A DNA stretch of 64,000 bases from Ipomoea triloba (GCF_003576645.1 NC_044930.1:13147867-13211866); one strand, 5' to 3'. Numbered from the stretch's first letter, positions 22,570-34,548 are shown. Program-made: numbers and translations. The notes: generated by a model not told the origin, from the sequence alone.

Positions 22570-23040
22570 TTTGAGCCTCATAATCAATATAAATGTAATA
22601 AATGATATACATGCTCTTAATGTATTATATTGAATAAGTAATAAATTATGCTTTTGACTAATAGACTTGTGGTATAGTGACTCATCATAATTTTTTATAT
22701 TATTAACTATTATTTAATAATTTAATATTTAATATTAATGGATAATAATTGTATAAATCGAATTGGGAGTATGAATCTATGTTCACGCTATATAGAACGA
22801 AGAGTATATTTTATTATTGATCTGAGTACAAAATTAAACAAGCACGATAAAGTACGATTACATCATTTACATGTATGTAAGATTGAGGCCGGGGTTGAGC
22901 TTAGGTGATTGGACAAATTTATATGCAATAAGGACTTCTTCAATAGGGATCAGTTTTTTATGAGATTTTACAAGTGTGATTAGGAAAGAGAAAATTAGGG
23001 TTGAGAGAAAAAGAAAAGAAAAATAAAATAAAATCAAAAT
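22570..23040. other. Gene-free AT-rich stretch
   Basis: No recognisable gene or repeat border. Confidence 0.5.
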
Positions 23041-23059
23041 CTTAAAATTAAAAACTAAA

Positions 23060-23435
23060 TAAAAATTCTATATTCACAATTTTAGAACTTTATATTCACA
23101 ATTTTAAATCTCGATATAAAAAATTACATTACTCAATATTCACAATTTTTGAACTCTATATTTACAATTTTGTTATATAGATTCAAAAATTGTATTATAC
23201 TATTGAATATAGAGTTATAAAATATAATTGTGAACATAAAATTCTTAAATTGTGAACATAGAGTTATGAAATTGTCAACATAGAGTTATGAAATTGTGAA
23301 CATAGAGTTCTGTAATTGTTAATATAGAGTTTAAAAATTATGAATATAGAGTTTAAAAATTGTGAACATAGAGTTCAAAATTTGTGAATATAGAGTTCTA
23401 AAATTATGAACATAGAGTTCTAAAATTGTGATTAT
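23060..23435. repeat. Degenerate tandem array of ~24-bp units
   Basis: About 15 units of 'aaattgtgaacatagagttc' and variants. Units in the left part are on the opposite strand ('tatattcacaattttagaac'), so the array changes orientation near 23190. Confidence 0.85.
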
Positions 23436-23984
23436 GGATATGTGCAAGGTGGACCCGGGTTCATGGCATAACAACTTCAGGCGGGCATGTGCAGTGCACG
23501 CGCCCTCACCCACGTAAGGCGCAATTCTCCTTTACATAGTGGGCCCACACAACTTGCCAAAATCTCCAAACTTGCGGGGAAAAAAAAAACTCTCCAAAAA
23601 CTCAGGCCTCACATTTGTTAATCACTTAATCCCCCACCAATTTTTACTATTCCAAAATCTATAGAAAAACAACTAATGGTGAACGTCTATAACTAATGGT
23701 GAACGCCTAGTGTTATATATAGTACAATTACAGTGAATGAAATTTTTTCTACCATGATATTGAGGATGATATGGACGGGTTCACCTCGACGTTGATTAAG
23801 GATTGTAAATTTCTGATTTCTAGCATAAGGGAGGTGGTTTTCCAACACACTCTAACAGAAGGCAATAAGTCTACCAATCAACTTAACTGCCAACAATAGC
23901 CAGATGACGGATTCGAGGACCACTGTTCTAATATTGCCTCCCATTAACTTACAGGATCTTATCGCGGCGGATGCTCATGGCGCC

Positions 23985-24592
23985 ATCACCCGTAGAGCAA
24001 TCGTTATATCCTGCACCACGGTGCACATAGCAATGTGCACCCAGATTTCAAAACGACGTCGTTTCGATATTAGTGGACGCGGACGCGAATGACTCCAAGA
24101 AATTCATTATCTATAACACAAATAATAATTATCTAGAATACACAGAACATTTGCCTAGAATACACAGAATGTTTGCCCATAATACACAGAATATTGACAC
24201 AAAATACACAGAACACATCCTCCTAACATTCGAATGCACAAACACATCACAACCTATGTTAATAACATAAAAACACAGAATATTGACACAAAATACACAT
24301 AATTCATCCTTCTAAAGATTCGAATGCACAAACACATCACAACATGTGTTGTAACATGAATACACAGGACGGTTGCCTAGCATACACAGAATGATTTCCT
24401 GTAATACACAGAACGATTACCTAGAATACACAGAATATTAACATAAATACACAGACAGACCGAAACGGAAAACGTGATTTCCAAAAAAAGGGACGATTAG
24501 TTTACAATGCTCAAAACAACGTCGTTTACGTACATGGTGCACATTGCTGTGTGCACCACGGTGCACGGTATAATTTGCCCACGTAGAGTATG
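23985..24592. mobile_element. Variable-core element with GCACC-hairpin ends (type V), copy 1
   Basis: Inverted ends read 'tatatcctgcaccacggtgc' then 'acatagcaatgtgcacc' on the left and the complement of 'ttataccgtgcaccgtggtg', 'cacacagcaatgtgcacc' on the right. Each is followed inwards by an 'aaacgacgtcgttt'-like palindrome. The core (24110-24450) is a degenerate array of 'atacacagaa' phrases. 'cgtagag' on both sides may be part of a target duplication. No ORF. Related elements lie at 47380-47612 and 49325-50334. Confidence 0.6.
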
Positions 24593-24689
24593 GTAACTAG
24601 TTTTTCCGGGCTTGTCAAAATGTGAGATTGATGTGGTATTTATATTGGATCTTAGTTGTCTATTATATGATGAGTGATGACACTTTATG

Positions 24690-25310
24690 TTGATCAATTA
24701 CATGTCGTTTGGTTGTAAGGAATGAATTAGCAGGAAAGTAATTGCAATTCCGTGGGAAATGAATAAATTGAGAATAAAGTAAGAATTCAAATTCTATTGT
24801 TGATTTAGTGGGTAGGAATAATTGAATTACTGAGATTTTAATTATAGCAGGTATATATGAAAATTGGAAGAGAATAAGTAATATAAATACAAAACTGTCT
24901 GTGTAATTATAATTCCTAAGGAAAGATGTATGATTATTAAGGAGGACAATTTCGTTTTCCACTTAATTTCAAGAAGTGAAAAATTCCTGAATTTGGTTGG
25001 GAGCAATTGTAATTTTATGACATTACAATTCCTCAAATTTGAGGAGTTGCAAATCTCATCTCCCCTTAATAAGAATTGCAGTTCCATAATAAAGAAAGTT
25101 TGGAATGTGATGACCAAATTGTTCGACCTAATAATCCTACATCTTTTCCTAAGAATTGCAATTCCGCGTGCATTTTGGTCTTTATACTATTTTTTTTTTT
25201 TTTGCAAAGGGTCTTTATACTACTTATTATCTGTCAATTCTCTTATATATCAAACACTACAATTGAAATTCTCAGTAATTATATTCATGCCTAATAAATA
25301 ATGAAATTTA
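24690..25310. repeat. Probable decayed MITE, AT-rich
   Basis: 'tgtcgtttggttgtaaggaa' at 24703 and repeated 'aagaattgcaattcc' phrases on both strands suggest a non-autonomous element. Borders not resolved. Confidence 0.3.
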
Positions 25311-25533
25311 AATTCTTACTTGTTCTTTTTTTAATTTTAATTAATTATTTTATTTAAAATTATTTTGAAATAATATTTTTAAAGTTGGTAATCGGAAGAT
25401 CAAGTCAAACAAATCACTTTGAGTTAATTTGCATGAATTTGTGTAGTTCAGGAACCCAATTACATTGTTTTTTAGTTTGATGGCCTAATTGGAGTTTTGT
25501 GTGTAGTTCGGTGGCCTATTTGACCCTTATTCC

Positions 25534-25586
<53 letters not shown>
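25534..25586. repeat. (ATT)n microsatellite
   Basis: About 17 triplet units. Confidence 0.95.
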
Positions 25587-25929
25587 TACGGAAAGTCAAC
25601 TTCTTTCACAAAACAACTTTTGCTTTATTATTGTGTGTGTGTTTTAAATTTTTTTAAATTAATTTAATTTTTATTTTATTGATTTACTATTAAAAATTAT
25701 TTTAAAATGTCACACGTAAGCAAATAACCTAATGAAATAGATGGTAACATGTTATCAGATTAAATTGCATATATTTGGAATGTTTAGTGTCCTAATTGCA
25801 CTTTTTGGTTCAGTAGCCTAATTTCAGTGCCTTAATTGCACTTGTTTGGTTCAGTGGCCTAATTGCACTTGCGTGTTACGTTCAGTAGCCAATTTGAATT
25901 TTATTTCATTAATTAATATTGAGACAGCC

Positions 25930-26035
25930 AACTAACTTGTATACTTCTGTGACTCTCCTAAATTGAAAGTCACAGGCTCGAAGCCTAGTGAAGGCATTGA
26001 CTCTTTGTATTTCAATAAAAATTCATCACTCAAAA
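25930..26035 (+). mobile_element. Possible SINE (family S3) fragment
   Basis: Shares 'ctgtgactctcctaaa', 'gtcaca' and 'actcaaaaaa' tail with 35800-35931. The B-box-like part is 'tcacaggctcgaagcctag'. Target duplication not identified. Confidence 0.45.
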
Positions 26036-26226
26036 AACCCCATCAAACTTTAGATAAATAGATATACATTTATAACTCTTATTTTTAAATAGAAATAGAG
26101 AATATTTGAGGAGAGAAACAAAAAATTAGGTGAAGGATCGGATAAAGCATTCCACCAACAAATTATCATTGAATTAATGGAAGTATTGCTTTTATGCTCA
26201 AAACAAGATTCCTAACATATAACATA

Positions 26227-26643
26227 TTACAAAGAAAGATTGAGATCCAAGTTATGGCGATGATCATAATCTTCATATTCACTGTCAGGACCTTCTTTAC
26301 TTACATTACTGTTATTATTTTCTTCTTGTTTATCCTTTGAAGCAGAAGGGCCTGCTGTTGCTTCACTTACAATGTTAAGCGGCTGTGTATATTCCTCCAC
26401 GAAATCCTCCGCCCGAAACGACGGATTCCAAACTCCCACCGGCGGCTGCGGCGGCGGCGGCGGCGGCGCCTTGTCTTTATTGTTATTCTCCTGCGGCGGC
26501 GCCAGTTTCCCGGCCATTCGATCCCGGAGATCTTTCGTGCTTCTTATCAGAGCATAGAAATTCTCCATCTTCTCTTCTTCGGTCTCTTCTTCTTCTGCAA
26601 CTACATTCTCCATCATCTTTCTCTTTCTCTTATCTCCATCCAT
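26227..26643 (-). CDS. NIMIN/NRR-type NPR1-interacting regulator
   Basis: Intronless frame of 138 residues. Layout: basic start (KRKRK, 5-9); acidic stretch 17-25; an NPR1-binding-like amphipathic segment MENFYALIRSTKDLRDRM (26-43); a proline run (60-68); the conserved WNPSFRAEDFVEE (72-84); a Ser/Asn/Glu-rich spacer; and the C-terminal EAR motif LDLNLSL (132-138). This order is that of NIMIN/NRR proteins, small nuclear proteins that bind NPR1 and dampen salicylic-acid-induced PR gene expression, the EAR motif recruiting TOPLESS-type co-repressors. Family length is usually 100-150 residues, so it looks complete. The start is the first ATG after a CT-rich leader. A TGACGTGG site lies about 100 bp upstream. 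Codon use and GC are clearly above the surrounding DNA. I am fairly sure of the family, not of the subtype. Confidence 0.82.
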   Translation of the reverse strand: MDGDKRKRKMMENVVAEEEETEEEKMENFYALIRSTKDLRDRMAGKLAPPQENNNKDKAPPPPPPQPPVGVWNPSFRAEDFVEEYTQPLNIVSEATAGPSASKDKQEENNNSNVSKEGPDSEYEDYDHRHNLDLNLSL

Positions 26644-26645
26644 TT

Positions 26646-26666
26646 TCTCTCTCTCTCTCTCTCACA
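26646..26666. repeat. (CT)n tract in the 5' leader of the NIMIN/NRR-like gene
   Basis: Ten CT units on plus, read as GA repeats in the transcript leader just upstream of the start codon. Such GA/CT leaders are common in plant genes. Confidence 0.85.
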
Positions 26667-26742
26667 CAAAACGTAGGGACTTGGGATATATGGAATTGGG
26701 AATGAAAGCATTTGGCTTAATATTGAAACTGAAGGGTTAATC

Positions 26743-26750
26743 TGACGTGG
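26743..26750. promoter_or_regulatory. TGACG (as-1-half/G-box-like) site upstream of the NIMIN/NRR-like gene
   Basis: TGACGTGG, about 100 bp upstream of the start codon. TGACG is the core bound by TGA bZIP factors, partners of NPR1, and the ACGTGG part is ABRE/G-box like. A TATA-like 'catatatcc' lies at about 26685-26693 on the minus strand. Motif occurrence only; function is inference. Confidence 0.45.
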
Positions 26751-26858
26751 TCCACGCGCAATTATTATTACTCGGAGAATCGAGAACATTGATAATTTTG
26801 ATTTTGCTTTGTCGCACAGTCAATGCAAATTAATTTTTATATTGAACATAGGGAAAAA

Positions 26859-27255
26859 GAGTTAAATTTCATTTTTTGTCCTAAAATTATAGGTGTCAAT
26901 CTACCTTTAGTCCTTTTTTATCATAATTTTTATTTTTTGTCCTATTATTATTGTAACATAACCATTTTTTGTCCTATATCAACAAAATAATTTAAATTTC
27001 GTTAAATACAATGGCATTTCGATCTTCAATTATTGATTTTTGTAAATAAACATAAAAAATATAGTGGGTCTACCTACTTTGTATAAAAAAAATCTAAATA
27101 TCTGTGTTTTTAATGACATTTCAATGATTTTGGTGATAGAGGACCAAAACTGATCATGTCACAATAATATTAGGATCAAAAGTGGATGTTATGATAAAAA
27201 ATGACTAAAAGTGGAATGTAACATATAAATCTAGGACAAAAAATGGAATTAACTC
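26859..27255. mobile_element. MULE-MITE (family M1), copy 1
   Basis: Inverted ends GAGTTAAATTTCATTTTTTG and GAGTTAATTCCATTTTTTG. The flanks 'agggaaaaa' (26850-26858) and 'taggaaaaa' (27256-27264) are a 9-bp duplication with one mismatch. Same family as 29079-29478. It lies 110 bp upstream of the TGACG site. No ORF. Confidence 0.8.
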
Positions 27256-27502
27256 TAGGAAAAAATAACGAAATAACATTTTTTTTCCTCGTGATCTATT
27301 TTGAATTGGTTATAATATATCTGTTATCATTTTAAATTGGTTGTTACAAAATCGAACTCTAGTGGTGATGTTAAATTTTATTTGGGATCCATGTAAAGAA
27401 TCACGAGTATTCCAAAAAAAAAAAAAAAAAAAAAACCTCTCCAATTATATTTTAAAAAAATTAGAATTTTAAACTTAAAAGAATTGTAACTAAATTCATC
27501 AA

Positions 27503-27587
27503 TTTGTCGTAATGCAATTAAATAAGTTAAGTAGTTAACCAATTACTTAAAGGAATTGGTTAACTAGTTTAATTGCATTACGACAAA
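27503..27587. repeat. Near-perfect 85-bp hairpin
   Basis: Arms 'tttgtcgtaatgcaatta' ... 'gtagttaaccaatt' and their complement around a short loop 'acttaaagg'. A transcript would fold into a miRNA-precursor-sized stem. The loop phrase recurs at 27655. Confidence 0.8.
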
Positions 27588-29069
27588 AAAAAAAATTAAT
27601 TGGTAAAATTTTTTTTATTACAGAGTAGGAATTCACTTTCAAAAATAAAAAAAATTACTTAAAGGAATTGGTAAAAATACTAATGTAGTAATATTTATTC
27701 AAATAAATTAATTTTAATTTTTTTTTTTAGAAATAAATTGAGAAATCAACATGGCTTCTTCATCCAAAGTTGGACAAAGAAGTCGATCGGGTGCGGTTTC
27801 TCTAGTGCTTCTCCATCCAACTGAGCAGAGAAGTGACAGAGAAGGTAAAGGTCGCCAAAATAGATTAATATGCGTCAAAAATCACTAGAGAAGATTAATT
27901 GCAAGTGACTACTATATTTTAAAAGAGAAATATTTTTTAATTTATTTTTTGATTAAAAACTCACACATCATCATATTTTACTTGCTTTATCTTAAGTTTA
28001 CCGGATTATTGACTTAAGTACATCAAATCGATGAGTTTAATTAATTTTTTTGTATATATATAATTCGATGACTTATTTGATTTTTTAAAATGATTTCTAC
28101 TATCAATTTATGTAAAATTGCAATTTTTATCAAAAATTATATTATTGTTTTATAAATTATACAGTAAGTGTATGTTTATTTCCAATTTTTACCATTAATA
28201 GTTACAAACGTAACTACTTATGTCTCGAATGTATTTTTACAATATGAAAATAGTCATTAAAGGCCAATTTTGAACTCATCATATTTATAATCTAACCTTA
28301 TGCACATCATATAACCTAGCTAGGATTTAAAAAAAAAAAAGTGATTTCATCCAATTTATTTAATTTTAAGAATAATACTACATCAACTCCATTTTATATA
28401 AGTCAGTTGTATAATTAAATGTGATTTAAATTATTTATTACTAAAAATTTGTAATATTTAATATAGTATTAAATAATAAAATTTATAAATTTTTCTAATG
28501 CGTTAATTAATACTGGTGCCTTTTGTATTAAGTATAACCATATACATATTTCGGTTGAATTAATTACAATTAATCCTTTATCTCAATACTAGTTTTTACA
28601 TTAGTAAATAAATATGTAACATTATTTTGTATTATAATTTCAATATTTAATTACAAGATAGTGTAAAAAGAAGACAATGAACAATGTAATGAATATAATT
28701 AATTAATGAATTTGAAGGTAAGAAATATTTGTATTATAGAAATAAAGACAATATAATTAATAAAATTATACCTCTTTTTAAAATTTTTGATAATGAATAA
28801 ATTTTTTGAATAAAGTCATTGTAGACATCGAATTAAACTAAATATATAATGTATAAAATCATTATAGACATCGAATAAATCTTTTAATGTAGCTTTTATA
28901 TAAATTGTATATAATAATATTAAGCTTATTATTATAAAAAATTGAATTAAAAATAACTCAGTTAAGCCTCGTTAACCGAACCAAACAAGTAAAATGAGAC
29001 GGAGAGATTATGTAATATGGTAATTGTAATAAGTACATCATTTATTAACTGAAAAATATATACTTCATA
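27588..29069. other. Gene-free AT-rich stretch
   Basis: No ORF or repeat border. It includes a short higher-GC patch (27750-27890) with 'agaagtcgatcgggtgcggt' that looks like decayed coding DNA of unknown origin. Confidence 0.5.
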
Positions 29070-29078
29070 ATATTTTAA

Positions 29079-29478
29079 GAGTTAATTCTATTTTTGGTCC
29101 TAGATTTATACGTGACAATCCACTTTTAGTCCTTTTTTATTAGAACATCCTCATTTAGTTCTACTATTATTGTGGCATGACCAATTTTAGTCCTTCAGCA
29201 ACAAAATCGTTGAAATATCGTTAAATACAAAGACATTTCGATCTTTTTTATACAAAGTATGTTGAACCGATATATTTTTTATGTTCATTTTTTTGAAAAT
29301 ATTTATAATTGAAGACCAAAATGTCCTTCTATTTAATGATATTTAAATTGATTTGTTGATAAAGGACAAAGAATTGTCATATCACAATAATACTAGGACC
29401 AAAAGTGGACGTTTTAATAAAAAATGACTAAAAGTGGATTATTACCTATAAATCTAGGATCAAAAATGGAATTAACTC
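29079..29478. mobile_element. MULE-MITE (family M1), copy 2, target duplication ATATTTTAA
   Basis: Inverted ends GAGTTAATTCTATTTTTGG and GAGTTAATTCCATTTTTGA. Perfect 9-bp duplication at 29070-29078 and 29479-29487. 400 bp, no ORF. Confidence 0.9.
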
Positions 29479-29489
29479 ATATTTTAACT

Positions 29490-30510
29490 ACGAATATATA
29501 ATTTAAATATCATTTTGAACTAGAGTTCAAATTGGAATGTGGATCTTGATTTATGGTATAAAACAATTGCTATATAAACTCACCTGCAGAATAATGCAGA
29601 TAGCCTTCAATTTCGCTTTTACTTGAATTAAATTTTGCCACGTAACATCTAAATCATTGCATGTAGCCCAACTAATTTTCTGAGCAAACTTTAATAAATA
29701 ATTTTTTTGCTGTCTACGTCAACGTTGTAAAAGGGGTTTTATATATAAATAAAAAATAAAAAAAATAAAAATCAATAAGCAGTGCGGGGAGTACGGGACA
29801 AATAATGAATAAATATATGAGTGAATTAATTAATCTTCGTTTTTTGTAATTTTTTAAGGGCCCCTTCACCAATATATATATTTGAGGAGAAATAAAATTT
29901 ATATTCTGTGAAAAAGAAATTACAAGAAAGATTGATTCTATTATTTGGGTTGTGAAAAAGAAATTACTGAAAATATAAATTATATTGTTTGATTGGGGTT
30001 AGAATGATAAGGAATAATGAGTATAAAGACTAAAATACTCTTACACAATGATAATGAAAATAATATGGCAAAATTGTCCGACGACTATGTGATAGTTTCT
30101 TCCAAATTTTTATAGAAAACAAAATACCACCCCTCTCCAAAGAAAACTTTTTCCTTAAAATTAAGGAAAAACATTTTCCTGTCGAAAAAGTTTTTATTTT
30201 CCTCAAATTTAAGGAAACTTTTTTCGTTCGACGAAACATGCATGCTCTAACCGTAGTTAACCATAAATAATTTTGTCTGAGTTAACTTTTTTTATTATTT
30301 TTTTATTTTATTAATATTTAATCTTTCGCCATATAATTTTCCCCCCTACTATTAGTTTTATGGAAATTTATAAATTATGAATAAAATCTTTTTTATATTT
30401 GATAGAAAACAATCGTTAACTTCATTTATAACATAAACATTAATTCTATATTTCTATATCATATACATTAGGTTTTTGATTGATGAGTTTTTATGGTCCA
30501 CCTCAGTTCA
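29490..30510. other. Gene-free AT-rich stretch
   Basis: Includes a degenerate palindromic section (30120-30230) with 'aaggaaaaacattttcctgt' and 'aaagaaaactttttccttaa'. No gene. Confidence 0.5.
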
Positions 30511-30514
30511 AATC

Positions 30515-30689
30515 GACTTCATTTTGTATTAAGTGTCAACCAGTGTATCGTGTTTAATAACATTATACTGCATTATGTTAATAATATTTGTTCCATATGC
30601 TCATAAAATAAACCTTTATAGTATACATAAAAACTAAATTGCATGTATCACCATATGTATTTCCATTCACTCTGTTGTAGGTTCATAAT

Positions 30690-30746
<57 letters not shown>

Positions 30747-30758
30747 CATAATATTTGT
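30515..30758. repeat. Degenerate ~125-150-bp tandem repeat, left part
   Basis: Contains 'catatgctcataaaataaac', 'attgcatgtatcacc', 'ttcattcactctgttgtagg' and a (TA)n tract at 30696-30743. The same unit continues at 35016-35400. CACTA 2 has been inserted into this array. Confidence 0.7.
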
Positions 30759-31589
30759 CACTACACCAAAAAGGTTATTTAGTGGCGGTTAATTTGTTAT
30801 TTAGAGACGGTTCAAAACCGCCACTAAACTGTTTAGAGGCGGTTCTCCAACCGTGTCTAAATAGTGTGTCGCGAAGGATTTAGAGGCGGTTTTAGACAAG
30901 TGTGGGAATTAATGGAAAACTTATTTAGCGACAGTTTTTAATGCATTTAGCGGCGGTTTTGTAATTGCCGCGAATAATCAATTATTTTGTCTAGAGTTTA
31001 GCGACACTTACATAACCGCCACTAAATTATTTTATTTATTTTTACTTTAAATATCAGTGGCGGTTATATAACCGCCTCTAAATTAAGCTTTAGTTTTTAA
31101 ATTAATTTTTAAATTATTTATTATCTAATTGTAATGAAAATTTTTGAACCGACATTTTTATTTTTATTTTTATAATCCTCATCAAATTAAGTTTACATTC
31201 AAATTTGCATTGCAACCACAAACAAACTCTATATACACATTTAATTGAAAAGAAAATCAATTGTAACGAATATTTGTCAAATAATATCAAGCAATATTCA
31301 TGTACAACGGTCTACATATTAATTGAACTGTATCAATATTCATGTACAACGGTCTACATATTAATTGAACTGTATACATAACTGAAAAATATTTTAAATG
31401 AAAAATATAAAACAACTACATAACTGAAAAATATTTTAAATGAAAAATATAAAACAACATAGTAGTTTATTCATCAATATGATGGTTTCATGCAAAAGGA
31501 AATTGTCCATTTATATCATCACTAGACGATGAATACCATTTTTCACCCTAGATGAGAATTGATAGTCATGACTTGTAGTATTTTGAATC

Positions 31590-33720
31590 TTCGAGGACTC
31601 AAACAACTAAGGAGCTTGGAGAGCATGGCACTGCAAAAGGAAAAGACATCCGCTAAATCAATAATGCTTCAATATCAAATAAATAAAACAACAGCAACTG
31701 GAGAAAGGCATACAATTTGGGTCCCAGAGACAGATGAAAAACTCAAAAGAGACAAGTTATAGTGTAAATACATATTGAAAGAAACTGCTATAAAAAAAAT
31801 ATGCCTCAAGTAAAATAACTGCTATAAAGTATAAGCAAGAGGCATTACTATGTTAGGCATGAAAAGTTCCTCTAGCCCAGTGCTTCTACAGTTCTACATA
31901 AAAACAGAAATAATACATAATGGAAGAGGGGGAATTACCACTTCATTTGATATTTCAACATCATTAGTCAGTCCCTCTATTTGTTTGCATAATCCTGCAA
32001 CCGATAACAGAAGACAAACAAATAACCATTCATTCATCATAGGATTCAAAATCAAAATTAGAAAGCTAACAATTACGACATTCAGAAAACATATAAATAG
32101 AAATGACGACTTTGATTCTTGCACATACTATCAAAAAGGTTTCTAGCCACATCTTTGTATGGCTCTCTACATCCTTACAATTCATACACCAATGAAATTA
32201 TTAATGTAAACTGCTTTTATCAGCAAAACAACCCAAATAGGTTGTAGAACAAGAGATATAACTAACATGACCATAAAGCAGCATTCACATGTGCAAAAGA
32301 TACAACAAAAATAAACAATAAAATAAAATATCATACAACTCTACATAGTAGTAAGAAAACCATAGAAGAATACAAACCTTCAAAGTGACTTTGAGTTCTG
32401 CATTCTATGATTTCTGCAAAGCTAGTTTCATTGCCAATCCATGCATCTGCAAGGGTACATAAATTCCCTTGTGGCCTTGTGTATCATAATATACAAGGGT
32501 ACAAAACATTTCTTACCTTTGACTCAGCTATCTCTTGATCTCGTTTTGCAATATTTACTATAAAGGCAGTTTCTTTTTTCTTAGCTTTCTCTATCTGATG
32601 GTAAAGCCATGGAAATAAAAACAAATGAAGGAAAATTAGTATGGTAAAACTACAAGAACAACAAGTACTAAGAATGAAAATAACTTATGATCAAAACAAA
32701 ACCTGTTCCCATAACAACTCCTTGGATGACCTTAGGTTTTGAAGATAGTTTATCACAATATTTGGTTCTGTAAGGAAACAAGTCAAATGAATAATTTGAA
32801 ACTATTTAAAGGAAACCTAATCCACACACATAAAAATCTGCTAATATGGATACCAGATGCCAATTCATGACAATTAAAAAACTAGAAAAAACAAATGTAC
32901 AAAAAAATAAGACATTAGAGAACATTTTAAAATATACACAAACCAGGGGTTGTTCCAGAAGGCATGAAAGATTCCTTCTGAAATGAAGAATGTCACTTCA
33001 GTATTTCAGACCATCAAATAGAAGTGACAGTAAGTATAAAAGTAAAGAATGTTCTATAGGAAATTAAAGTGGAATAACATTGGTAACCTCTAGGAAAGCC
33101 ATATCTAAGAACCTTGCTGCAGCCCCTACCTCTAGGAAAGCCATATCTAAGAACCTTGCTGCAGCCCCTACCACATGAATGAATTAACAATTGCAGATCA
33201 AATCAGCCCCTACCACATGAATGAATTAACAATTGCAGATCAAATCATAACAAAGACAAGATTAGAACAAGAATGAAGAGATCAAATCATAACAAAGACA
33301 AGATTAGAACAAGAATGAAGAATCTTGGTTACCCCAATGTGCTAGGTTCAAAGGCTTTTTGTCTACATGGTTACCCCAATGTGCTAGGTTCAAAGGCTTT
33401 TTGTCTACACTCATTGTGCTCTGCAAGGCGCTTGTGGCAATTGTGCTTTTTGTCATCAAATTCTGCCACCATATGAAGCATGCATGATAAAAGTCCATTA
33501 CATTGTACACGTCATGAAAGAGGATATGAATGCCTATGTATTGCATAAAGAATAAGCGCATATATACCTGCTGCATTGTTCGTAGAAGTGCTGCTCATTG
33601 GCATTAACAAGAACTTGCATTGGGCAGCCTTAGAATGTCCAATACATCCTTTATGCTTTCCATGGTAATGTTTAAAGGAACTAAGGTCCCTGTTACAACC
33701 AATCAACCATCTTCATTTGT
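31590..33720 (-). pseudogene. Exon-like fragments inside CACTA 2
   Basis: Several short minus-strand open pieces between AT-rich, intron-like stretches: KKKETAFIVNIAKRDQEIAE near 32520-32590, WIGNETSFAEIIECRTQSHF near 32380-32450, and CKQIEGLTNDVEISNEV near 31945-32000. Predicted helical and charged, compatible with a coiled-coil tail. Homology not established; could be the transposon's own TnpA-like gene or a captured host gene. Confidence 0.35.
33087..33411. repeat. Four successive, different 42-bp tandem duplications
   Basis: Four distinct units, each present exactly twice in tandem and each 42 bp: from 33087 ('cctctaggaaagccatatct'), from about 33162 ('agcccctaccacatgaatga'), from about 33236 ('agatcaaatcataacaaaga') and from about 33327 ('tggttaccccaatgtgctag'). 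The first three overlap at their ends by about 8-10 bp; the fourth follows after about 7 bp. Confidence 0.9.
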
Positions 33721-34427
33721 CAACAAATGGAACTAAATTAATTTGTTTGATATATTCAAACTTTCGTACCTTGGTCGACTCTTACCTATTAACCTTTTAA
33801 ATCTTGGCATACCTGCACATCAAATAAGCTTCCTAGCTTCTTGCTGATTGTAACTGATGCAAGATCAACAGAATAAATAAATCGGCAAGTCAAGGGTTTT
33901 AGAATTTAAATAACTCAAATATAAGGATGACCCATTCTACAATAAAGATATCATATAATAGCTCAGCTTGGATAATATCCTAAATTCATGAATGAGGCAT
34001 TTCCAGGATCATAATGTGTATGACTACAATATCTGATGGTAAAACCAATTCATTAAAAAACAAGTATTTCAAGTCTGCTACACTTGAAATATATTGACTA
34101 CAATATTTGATGTTAGGAAGAATCTTTAACCCATCATATGTCCGAATGCCCTCAAATCAAATGTCCAAAATTCAACTGTATACAATTTCACCTATGAGGG
34201 ATTAGGGTTTAGGGATCAGAAATGTGCTAACCTCTGCTCAAATTATAACATACAACAATAATTTGCAGGTTCAATTCTATACATGCATATATCCATTTGT
34301 TAGATATAATATTCAAATATATACTCCGCACGGTGCAGTAAAGTAGCAGACTAGTAGGGTTACCGTAGGAGAAAGGCCCTTAAATGTATCTAAAGTGAAA
34401 CTGAGCAGCAAACTACTCTTCCCAACC

Positions 34428-34548
34428 TCGGCTGCGACGAACAACAAATCAAACTCCGGCTGCGACGAACAACAAATCAAACTCCGGCTGCGACGAACAA
34501 GAAATCGAACTTCGGCTGCGACGAACAAGTAACCGAACTCCATCGGCT
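34428..34548. repeat. Four ~28-bp tandem repeats in CACTA 2
   Basis: Unit 'ctccggctgcgacgaacaac' plus 'aaatcaaa'; later copies diverge. It lies in the GC-richer exon-like block near the right end. Confidence 0.9.

Noticed and set aside
26372..26705. Gly- or Ala/Pro-rich plus-strand frames over the NIMIN/NRR-like gene
   Set aside because: Antisense to the proline run and flanks of the real gene; no conserved features.
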